This document shows, in pieces, positions 17,594-23,837 of a stretch of 44,891 nt of DNA. The position numbers were made by a program, and so were the translations under genes. The notes beneath the pieces were generated by a model. It did not search any database, had not been told where the DNA came from, and saw only the letters and a program-made list of their open reading frames with translations. Position 1 is the first letter of the stretch, and the number at the start of each line of letters is the position of its first letter. Source of the DNA: Sphingobacteriales bacterium UTBCD1 (lineage in GTDB: Bacteria > Bacteroidota > Bacteroidia > Chitinophagales > Chitinophagaceae); the NCBI GenBank assembly GCA_002066995.1, contig MWTC01000024.1, positions 1-44,891 of the forward strand, given 5' to 3'.

Positions 17594-18523
17594 ATGAAAA
17601 TAACTGTTGTAGGTGCAGGCGCAGTGGGTGCCACCGTTGCCGAAAATATTGCACGCAAGGAATTATGCACGGAACTGGTATTACTCGACATCAAAGAAGG
17701 GCTTACCGAAGGAAAAGCACAGGATATGATGCAGACCGCCACCCTCCTCGGCTTTGACACAAAGATCACCGGTTCCACCAATGATTATTCAAAGACCGCA
17801 GGAAGCAAGGTCGTGGTCATCACTTCCGGCATTCCCCGCAAACCGGGAATGACCCGTGAAGAACTGGTGGGCACTAATGCCGGCATCGTTAAAGGAGTTT
17901 GCGAAAATATCCTCAAGCATTCTCCTGATGCCATCATCATCGTGATCAGCAACCCGATGGACACCATGACTTATCTCGCACTCACCTCCACCGGCCTGCC
18001 TAAGAACCGTATCATCGGCATGGGCGGCCTACTCGACAGTTCAAGATTCAAATATCAACTGAGCCTTCGCCTTAACTGCAATCCTTCCGACCTGAATGCG
18101 ATCGTCATCGGCGGACACGGAGACACGACCATGATCCCGCTGATACGTTTTGCAACCTGGAACAGCGTACCGGTCACCAAATTCCTGACTGCTGAACAGC
18201 AACACCAGGTGGTAAGCGATACCATGGTGGGCGGAGCCACCCTCACCAAACTTATCGGCACTTCTGCATGGTATGCACCCGGCGCATGCGGAGCCGCATT
18301 GGTGGAAGCCATTGTGAGGGATGAAAAGAAACTTTTCTCCTGCTGCGTACAGCTCAATGGTGAATACGGCCAAAAAGATATTTGCCTCGGCGTTCCAGTT
18401 GTTATTGGTAAAAACGGCTGGGAGAAGATCGTTGACTTCGGATTAAATACAGACGAGCAAACAGCATTCAACAAAAGTGCCGATGCCGTGAGGAACATGA
18501 ACAATGTCCTGAAGACGTTGTAA
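17594..18523 (+). CDS. mdh: Malate dehydrogenase
   Basis: Mdh interconverts malate and oxaloacetate with NAD in the citric acid cycle. The 309-residue protein has the Rossmann glycine motif GAGAVGATVA (residues 7-16) and Asp32 for NAD preference. The substrate loop is GIPRKPGMTREEL, in which Arg82 marks a malate rather than a lactate dehydrogenase (which has Gln there). Arg151 and the catalytic His175 (GGHGDTT) are present. Codons are visibly richer in C and G at third positions than in the neighbours, as expected for a highly expressed gene. It has its own -7 box and terminator, and borders decayed DNA upstream and the repeat region downstream. Confidence 0.97.
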   Translation: MKITVVGAGAVGATVAENIARKELCTELVLLDIKEGLTEGKAQDMMQTATLLGFDTKITGSTNDYSKTAGSKVVVITSGIPRKPGMTREELVGTNAGIVKGVCENILKHSPDAIIIVISNPMDTMTYLALTSTGLPKNRIIGMGGLLDSSRFKYQLSLRLNCNPSDLNAIVIGGHGDTTMIPLIRFATWNSVPVTKFLTAEQQHQVVSDTMVGGATLTKLIGTSAWYAPGACGAALVEAIVRDEKKLFSCCVQLNGEYGQKDICLGVPVVIGKNGWEKIVDFGLNTDEQTAFNKSADAVRNMNNVLKTL

Positions 18524-18548
18524 AATATTATTCCGGTCTTTTTATGAA

Positions 18549-18582
18549 GAGGCTGTCTCAAAAGTTAAGATAGCCTCTTTTT
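18549..18582 (+). terminator. Rho-independent terminator of mdh
   Basis: GAGGCTGTCT (18549-18558) pairs with AGATAGCCTC (18568-18577) in a 10-bp stem with one G-T pair, and a T-run follows. It begins 26 bp after the mdh stop codon. Confidence 0.85.
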
Positions 18583-18649
18583 ATTTGTACCCCCAGGTTA
18601 ACGTTTATGTGATCGTAGAAGTGAATTTTTTACTTGTGATGCAGTCTCA

Positions 18650-18690
18650 GGTTTTTCGAATAGAGAAACCTTTCAAGAGGGGAACAATGG
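18650..18690. repeat. Degenerate partial copy of the structured repeat
   Basis: TCGAATAGAGAAA (from 18656) followed by CCTTTCAAGAGGGGA resembles the left part of the repeat, for example TTCGAATAGAGAAATTTTTC at 19107. The resemblance stops before the conserved core, so this would be a fragment. Confidence 0.4.
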
Positions 18691-18693
18691 AGA

Positions 18694-18936
18694 ATCATTT
18701 GATCTGAGCATTTGATTTCCTTTCAGGCCGGAATTACTTTTTGCAAATTGATCGTACGCCAAACGAATCAGGAACTGCATCATATCCCCCGCTGGCGGGG
18801 GAAGCAGTTCAAATAAAGGAGTCTTTCAAGTGGGGGTGGACGAACAGGTTGAACTTCCTGAATCCGGAGACTTGCCCCTTACCGGCAATAATTCTCAAGA
18901 GGAATAAAGCAAGCGATCTGCTTCAATCCACCCCCA
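18694..18936. repeat. Structured repeat, copy 1
   Basis: This copy matches 18993-19234 at an offset of 299-300 bp. The first 130 bp are moderately similar. From TTTCAAGTGGGGGTGGACG to about 18925 the copies are nearly identical. The core is closed by a perfect inverted repeat, TGGGGGTGGA (18831-18840) with TCCACCCCCA (18927-18936). Inside are small hairpins: CAGG/CCTG (18845-18860), TTGCC/GGCAA (18872-18888), an imperfect ATTCTC/GAGGAAT (18891-18905) and AAGC/GCTT (18907-18923). It looks like a folded RNA or a mobile palindromic unit; no coding function is likely. Confidence 0.85.
18786..18801. repeat. GC-rich hairpin in repeat copy 1
   Basis: CCCCCG-CTGG-CGGGGG is a perfect 6-bp inverted repeat about 30 bp before the core of copy 1. 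The same type recurs at 18967 and 19085. Confidence 0.75.
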
Positions 18937-18966
18937 TTCGTGACTTCATTTTTTTCGTGCATCCGG

Positions 18967-18982
18967 CCCCCGCCTGCGGGGG
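18967..18982. repeat. GC-rich hairpin between the two repeat copies
   Basis: CCCCCGC and GCGGGGG flank CT. The sequence is close to the hairpins at 18786 and 19085 and lies between the cores of copies 1 and 2. Confidence 0.7.
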
Positions 18983-18992
18983 ATAATGAGGT

Positions 18993-19234
18993 GTCATTTA
19001 ATATGAGAATTTCAGCTTCCAATCTTATCGGAATTACTTTTATTTATTGATCATACGCCGACCGGATTTGAGGCCGTACAATATCCTCCGCCGGCGGGGG
19101 AAGCAGTTCGAATAGAGAAATTTTTCAAGTGGGGGTGGACGAACAGGTTGAACTTCCTGAATCCGGAGACTTGCCCCTTACCGGCAAAAATTCTCAAGAG
19201 GAATAAAGCAAGCGATCTGCTTTGATCCACCTCC
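18993..19234. repeat. Structured repeat, copy 2
   Basis: Second copy of the unit at 18694-18936. The closing pair is GGGGGTGGA with TCCACCTCC, where the one changed base still allows a G-T pair, and the inner hairpin is extended to AAAGC/GCTTT. Keeping the pairing while the bases change suggests that structure matters (inference from one difference only). Its right edge lies about 4 bp from the stop codon of the rlmK gene, so it may also act at that gene's 3' end. Confidence 0.85.
19085..19100. repeat. GC-rich hairpin in repeat copy 2
   Basis: CCTCCG-CCGG-CGGGGG is the counterpart of the hairpin at 18786-18801, with one G-T pair in the stem. Confidence 0.7.
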
Positions 19235-19237
19235 TTT

Positions 19238-20164
19238 TTATTTGGCAATGCGGAAGCAATAACGGTGCATTTTTCCTGTAAAGTCAAAAGGAGTGGTAGC
19301 AGAAGTGATGTCTTTTATAGATGCGGCAGCGATCTTTTCTTTTTCTAAAATGAACTTGCTGTAATTGGTGCTGAAAAAAAGAACACCTCCTTTCTTCATG
19401 GCCCGCAAACAAAGGCCGATCAAAGCAACATGATCCCGCTGAATATCCAGGAACTCATCCATCTTTTTGCTGTTGCTGAAAGTGGGCGGATCCATGATCA
19501 CCAGGTCAAAATGACCCGGATGCAATTCTTTCAGGTATTCTTTTACATCCGCTCTTACATAATGAAATCTTTCCGCATCACTGAATCCGTTCAGTTGCAT
19601 ATTTCTTTCAGCCCATTTCAGGTAGGTGTTGGAGAGATCAACGGTCACCACTTCTTTTGCTCCCCCTGCAGCCGCATACACGGAAAAAGAACCTGTATAA
19701 GCAAAAAGATTCAGGACGGATTTATCTTCACTTTCATCACGGACCATTTGCCGGGTGATGCGATGATCTGTGAACAAACCTGTATCCAGGTAATCACTCA
19801 GGTTGACCATGAATTTCAACCCACCTTCTTCCACGACGAATTCATTTTTCCTTGAATCTCTTTTCTGATATTGCCCTGCCCTGCCCGCTTTTCTCTGGCG
19901 CAACTTCAGAAAAATATTTTGTTCAGGTACGGAAAGCACTTCAGAAATGATCCGGATGCTTTCATCCAGCCACAGTTCATGTTCCGCTTCGCTCATTCCA
20001 TGGCGGCGTTTGTATTCCGCCACATACAAATGATCGCCGTAAAATTCAATGCGGAAAGGAAATTCGGGGAGATCATGATCGTAAACCCGGTAGCAGCTTA
20101 CAGGTAATCTTGTTGCCTGCCTGGATAAATGCCTGTAAACTTTTTGCAGGCGGTTGCGAAACAT
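19238..20164 (-). CDS. rlmK: 23S rRNA (guanine-N7) methyltransferase, stand-alone RlmK-like
   Basis: This 308-residue SAM-dependent methyltransferase matches the C-terminal half of E. coli RlmKL (RlmK), which makes m7G2069 in 23S rRNA. Matching stretches include CYRVYDHDLPEFPFRIEFYG, YQKRDSRKNEFVV, VNLSDYLDTGLFTDHRITRQ, the SAM loop NLFAYTGSFSVYAA and the catalytic-site motif DPPTFSNSK. No THUMP/RlmL half is attached. I chose the ATG at 20164 (MFRNRLQKVYRHL), which matches the family start and has AGGAAG upstream; a GTG seven codons earlier has that AGGAAG-like sequence too close. The gene diverges from the nuclease at 20234 and ends next to repeat copy 2. RlmI-type enzymes share the fold, but this N-terminus points to RlmK. 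Confidence 0.85.
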   Translation of the reverse strand: MFRNRLQKVYRHLSRQATRLPVSCYRVYDHDLPEFPFRIEFYGDHLYVAEYKRRHGMSEAEHELWLDESIRIISEVLSVPEQNIFLKLRQRKAGRAGQYQKRDSRKNEFVVEEGGLKFMVNLSDYLDTGLFTDHRITRQMVRDESEDKSVLNLFAYTGSFSVYAAAGGAKEVVTVDLSNTYLKWAERNMQLNGFSDAERFHYVRADVKEYLKELHPGHFDLVIMDPPTFSNSKKMDEFLDIQRDHVALIGLCLRAMKKGGVLFFSTNYSKFILEKEKIAAASIKDITSATTPFDFTGKMHRYCFRIAK

Positions 20165-20233
20165 ATTATATTTTTCTTCCTGCACTTCCTGATATTAAAA
20201 AAGATTTTACGAAATTCGTTATCCGCTTTTTTT

Positions 20234-21631
20234 ATGTATGCCATTGTTGATATTGAAACCACGGGAGGCTATGCTGCAGCAAATGGCATTACCGAAATTT
20301 CCATAATCATTTTCGACGGCAACAAAATAGTGGAAAAATTTGAAACGCTGGTGAATCCCTGCCGGCCCATCCCCCGTTTCATCCAGTCTTTTACCGGCAT
20401 CAATGACGAGATGGTGTCCTGCGCACCCAGGTTTGAAGATATAGCGGAACAGGTTTTCGGGATACTGAACGGTAAGATCTTTGTGGCGCATAATGTCAAC
20501 TTCGATTATTCCTTTATCAAAGCAGGATTGCAGGCATCCGGTTATTCGCTGCAATCAAAAAAACTCTGCACCGTACGGCTGAGCAGGAAGATTTTTCCGG
20601 GACTCCCCTCCTATCAACTGGACCGGCTGTGCGATTCATTGAATGTACAGATCAGCAACCGGCACCGGGCCGGCGGCGATGCGGAAGCCACGGTAAAAGT
20701 CTTTGAAAAACTTTTAACTCATGACAAAGAACAGCACATTCAGAAAAGCCTGATGCGGAATTCCAAAGAGAACATGCTGCCACCGAATGTTCCCAAAGAT
20801 CAGTTTGAAAAACTTCCTTCACTGCCGGGAGTTTATTATTTCCATGATCAAAAAGGCAAAGTCATTTATGTGGGCAAGGCAAGGAATATCCGCAACAGGG
20901 TCAACAGCCATTTCAGCAGCGGGTTTGAAAACAGGCAGAAGCAGAATTTCATCCGGCATACTTATTCCATCAGCTATCATGCGTGTGCCACCGAACTGAT
21001 GGCTTCCATCATGGAATCTGCGGAGATCAAAAAGTTCTGGCCTGAGTTTAATTATTCTCAAAAAAGGCGGGAAGATATTTACGGCATTTTTTCATTCGAA
21101 GATCAGAACGGGTATTTAAGGCTGGCAATAGAAAAAAATAAAAAGTTGCTGAATCCTGTACATACATTTCAATACCTTGTTGATGGACATTCCATACTGA
21201 GAAAACTGATCCGTGAATTTGACCTGAGTGCAAAACTTTGTTTCCTGCAAAAGGATTTTGGAGCGGAAGCTGATGAAGACAACGGATCTGCTTCAATTGA
21301 GGTAAAAGAAAAAGCTGAAGAGTACAATAAAAGAGTGGCTGAAGCCATAGCATCTTTATCCGTCCGCCCTTCTTATGCCATTATTGACAAAGGACTGAAT
21401 GATGAGGAATATTCCTGCATCCTTATTGATAACGGGAAATTCTATGGAATGGGATATCTTTCTTCAGAAATACAGATCACGGAACCCGGGCAAATCAAAG
21501 AATACATCACACCGTACAAGGAAAACGGTTTCATACACAACCTGGTGAATTCTTATGCAATGAAATTCCCTTCAAAAGTGATTCATCTGAGTGCTGAGAT
21601 CATCAATCCAGCCACTGAAAGTTTTCGCTGA
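20234..21631 (+). CDS. DEDDh exonuclease fused to a GIY-YIG (UvrC/Cho-like) nuclease
   Basis: This 465-residue protein joins two nuclease domains and probably acts in DNA repair. Residues 1-160 form a DnaQ-type 3'-5' exonuclease: AIVDIETTG holds Asp6 and Glu8, HNVNFDYSF holds Asp91, and HRAGGDAEAT holds His144 and Asp149. Residues about 195-275 form a GIY-YIG domain like that of UvrC and Cho: LPGVYYFHDQKGKVIYVGKARNIRNRV. The last 190 residues are not recognised. I start at the ATG at 20234, since the frame upstream to 20129 gives a hydrophobic extension overlapping the divergent rlmK and is not family-like. Exonuclease/GIY-YIG fusions occur in other bacteria (for example mycobacterial Rv2191). 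Its 3' end overlaps the thioesterase gene by 29 bp, tail to tail. Confidence 0.88.
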   Translation: MYAIVDIETTGGYAAANGITEISIIIFDGNKIVEKFETLVNPCRPIPRFIQSFTGINDEMVSCAPRFEDIAEQVFGILNGKIFVAHNVNFDYSFIKAGLQASGYSLQSKKLCTVRLSRKIFPGLPSYQLDRLCDSLNVQISNRHRAGGDAEATVKVFEKLLTHDKEQHIQKSLMRNSKENMLPPNVPKDQFEKLPSLPGVYYFHDQKGKVIYVGKARNIRNRVNSHFSSGFENRQKQNFIRHTYSISYHACATELMASIMESAEIKKFWPEFNYSQKRREDIYGIFSFEDQNGYLRLAIEKNKKLLNPVHTFQYLVDGHSILRKLIREFDLSAKLCFLQKDFGAEADEDNGSASIEVKEKAEEYNKRVAEAIASLSVRPSYAIIDKGLNDEEYSCILIDNGKFYGMGYLSSEIQITEPGQIKEYITPYKENGFIHNLVNSYAMKFPSKVIHLSAEIINPATESFR

Positions 21632-22040
21632 GCGGCATATTATGGAACATTCGTACTGCTTCTTCCGGCGGAGTAATCAGTTTTCTTTTTACAGTATTCA
21701 TCCAGGCTCCGTCCACAGAAAGAATAGCTGCAGTGGTTCCGTCACTTTTCGAGATACAGTGCTGAATACTCCATCGGGAGAAGTTTCTTCTCGCCTTAAT
21801 CAACTCAATGCTGATGGTTATTTTATCATTGAGAAGTATCTCTTTCCTGAAAACACATTCTTCCCTGAAAAGTATCGGGCCGATATTGAGCCTTGACATC
21901 ACTTCTGCAGTAAGATTATACATGTTAAAAAATTCAATACGGCAAAATGCGCCCCAGTCATAATAAACAGAATGGCGTATATGAAAATTAGGATCCAGGT
22001 CGGACCAGCGAATCTGCACTTCTTTAATAAAAGACTCCAT
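21603..22040 (-). CDS. Acyl-CoA thioesterase, 4HBT/YbgC-like hot-dog fold
   Basis: This 145-residue single hot-dog-domain protein should hydrolyse acyl-CoA or a similar thioester. The N-terminal motif VQIRWSDLDPNFHIRHSVYYDWG carries the Asp (WSDLDPNFHI) that marks the 4HBT/YbgC active site. The rest, with EECVFRKEILLNDKITISIEL, matches the fold's central strands. The substrate cannot be inferred. Its stop lies inside the 3' end of the fused nuclease gene (29-bp convergent overlap). It starts at an ATG at 22040, divergent from the FKBP gene. Confidence 0.82.
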   Translation of the reverse strand: MESFIKEVQIRWSDLDPNFHIRHSVYYDWGAFCRIEFFNMYNLTAEVMSRLNIGPILFREECVFRKEILLNDKITISIELIKARRNFSRWSIQHCISKSDGTTAAILSVDGAWMNTVKRKLITPPEEAVRMFHNMPLSENFQWLD

Positions 22041-22127
22041 CAGGAAATCAGAATTTTACATAGTTAAAAAACTGAAGAAATAAGCATTCAGACCGGTTAT
22101 CATTATCACGAAATTAATAGATTGAAG

Positions 22128-22157
22128 TTTGAATTCAGCTATCAACCTTTATTTTTG
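22128..22157 (+). promoter_or_regulatory. Bacteroidota-type promoter of the FKBP gene
   Basis: TTTG (22128-22131) and TATTTTTG (22150-22157) are separated by 18 bp, close to the Bacteroidota -33/-7 pattern. The box ends 17 nt before the ATG, predicting a leader of only about 12 nt. Confidence 0.5.
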
Positions 22158-22174
22158 CGCATCAATTAATATTT

Positions 22175-22912
22175 ATGAAAAGAAAGATCCTGGTCTCACT
22201 TGCTTTAATACTGTCAACCGGCTTTATCATGGCGCAGCAGGGACAAAAACCAAAAGCCGTAACCAAACCGGCCGCAAAGCCTGCAAGGGCTGCAACTCCT
22301 GCGCTGAAGACCTTTAAGGATTCGGTAAGTTATGCTTTCGGGATGTCCTTTGCCAATTATTACAAAAGCCAGGGAGTAAAGGATATCAACACCGCATTTC
22401 TTTCAAAAGCAGTAAATGATGTTTTTTCCGATAAAATATTATTGTTTGATGATGAAACGGCCAACCGTATCATGAACAAATACATGTTTCAGCTGCAGGC
22501 AGAAAAAGTAAAGCCGGCTATTGATTCCGGGAAAGCTTTCCTGGCAAAAAACAAATTGAGGCCTGAAGTGAAAACCACTGCAAGCGGGCTGCAATATGAA
22601 GTGATCACAGAAGGCACCGGCGAAAGGCCAACCATTAACGACAGTGTTACCTGCAATTACTGGGGTACATTGCTCAATGGATTCGAAATTGACAACTCCT
22701 ATAAAAGGGGTCAGCCTATCACTTTCACGCTACGGGGTGTCATTCCCGGATGGACAGAAGGGCTTCAACTAATGACTGCAGGTTCCAAATACAAATTTTA
22801 TATCCCATACAATCTGGCATACGGTGAGTTTGAAAACGGGCCTATACCCGGAGGATCAACACTCATATTTGAAGTGGAACTATTAAATGTCAAAAAAGGC
22901 CCGGCACAATAA
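22175..22912 (+). CDS. FKBP-type peptidyl-prolyl cis-trans isomerase, exported
   Basis: This 245-residue periplasmic folding helper has the layout of FkpA/Mip: a signal peptide (MKRKILVSLALILSTGFIMA), a Lys/Ala/Pro-rich spacer, an FKBP N-terminal dimerisation region (about 45-130, SYAFGMSFANYYKSQGVKDI) and a C-terminal FKBP domain (about 145-240). Typical FKBP segments are SGLQYEVITEGTGERP, GVIPGWTEGLQLMTAGSKYK, IPYNLAYGE and PIPGGSTLIFEVELLNV. It converges on cmk with only 4 nt between the stops, and no terminator is visible in that gap. Confidence 0.94.
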   Translation: MKRKILVSLALILSTGFIMAQQGQKPKAVTKPAAKPARAATPALKTFKDSVSYAFGMSFANYYKSQGVKDINTAFLSKAVNDVFSDKILLFDDETANRIMNKYMFQLQAEKVKPAIDSGKAFLAKNKLRPEVKTTASGLQYEVITEGTGERPTINDSVTCNYWGTLLNGFEIDNSYKRGQPITFTLRGVIPGWTEGLQLMTAGSKYKFYIPYNLAYGEFENGPIPGGSTLIFEVELLNVKKGPAQ

Positions 22913-22916
22913 TGTA

Positions 22917-23603
22917 TCACTCAGCGGGGTTTATTTTTTCTTTTACCCATTCCATTGCTTTCCTGAACTGCCCGTCTTCAGTCAGGTTTGTATTATCAAG
23001 AACAATAGCATCTTTCGCTTTCTTTAGCGGGCTAACTTTCCGGTTGGAGTCAATATAGTCTCTCATTTCAAGATTGGTCTTCACTTCTTCGATGGTGGTG
23101 TTGGGATTTTTCATTATTAATTCTTTGAATCTTCTTTCCACTCTTACGGCATTATCAGCTGTCATGAATATCTTCAGTTCTGCTTTGGGAAAAACCACTG
23201 TGCCGATATCCCTTCCATCCATCACGATACCTTTATCTTTTCCCATTCTCCTTTGCTGCTTTACCGCAAATGTTCTCACTTCTCTGATCGCAGCAACTTC
23301 GCTTACTTTTTCCGCCACCACCAGATCGCGGATCACATATTCCACATTCTCCCCGTTGAGATAAATCTCTGAAGCTTTACCTGCCGGATTAAAAACAAAT
23401 TGCAGGTTGATATTTTCCAATGCCCTGTTTACTTCATCAATATCGGTCCAGTCAACATGATTTCTTAAAAAATAAAGAGTAATGGCCCGGTACATGGCGC
23501 CGCTGTCAATATATACATAACCCAAAGCTTTGGCAAGCCTTTTTGCCAAAGTGCTTTTACCGCAGGCCGACCACCCGTCTATGGTAATGATAATTTTATT
23601 CAT
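22917..23603 (-). CDS. cmk: Cytidylate kinase
   Basis: Cmk phosphorylates CMP and dCMP with ATP. The 228-residue protein has the P-loop IDGWSACGKSTLAK, the CMP-site segment YIDSGAMYRAITL, MDGRDIGTVVFP and the lid region RRFKELIMKNPN. I prefer the ATG at 23603 (MNKIIITIDGW) over an upstream TTG, since family members begin just before the P-loop strand. Length is normal. It lies downstream of clpC on the same strand, but the clpC terminator at 23784-23816 separates the two. Confidence 0.96.
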   Translation of the reverse strand: MNKIIITIDGWSACGKSTLAKRLAKALGYVYIDSGAMYRAITLYFLRNHVDWTDIDEVNRALENINLQFVFNPAGKASEIYLNGENVEYVIRDLVVAEKVSEVAAIREVRTFAVKQQRRMGKDKGIVMDGRDIGTVVFPKAELKIFMTADNAVRVERRFKELIMKNPNTTIEEVKTNLEMRDYIDSNRKVSPLKKAKDAIVLDNTNLTEDGQFRKAMEWVKEKINPAE

Positions 23604-23783
23604 AAAAAGCTGAAGCAAAAATGCAAAAAATTAATCAGGCAACCCAAAGTTCTTCAAAGTAATAAATTGTGCCTTTACGTTTTAAGAAGGTATTGAATTG
23701 ATCATGCGGCCATTTCATCTCCATGTTTACAAAAAAATCAACCACGGTAAAAAGCATACGCTATGCAGTCGCCCGGACTGAAT

Positions 23784-23816
23784 TAAAAAAAGCCATTTGC
23801 TATTCGCAAATGGCTT
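23784..23816 (-). terminator. Rho-independent terminator of clpC
   Basis: AAGCCATTTGC (23790-23800) pairs perfectly with GCAAATGGCTT (23806-23816) around TATTC. On the minus strand the stem is followed by a T-run, and it starts 22 nt after the clpC stop codon. Confidence 0.9.
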
Positions 23817-23837
23817 AATACATTTTATACACTACTG

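Noticed and set aside
18549-18582. The GAGGCTGTCTCAAAAGTT sequence after mdh as an insertion-sequence end
   Set aside because: No transposase, partner end or target duplication is seen, and the sequence is well explained as the mdh terminator.
18741-19287. Two open frames, 18741-18986 (plus) and 19051-19287 (minus), over the repeat
   Set aside because: They read through the palindromic repeats, share no family motif, and exist only because the GC-rich repeats lack stop codons.
20129-20233. An earlier start for the fused nuclease at 20129
   Set aside because: The extra 35 residues are hydrophobic and not family-like, and they overlap the start of the divergent rlmK gene; MYAIVDIETTG at 20234 is the normal exonuclease beginning.
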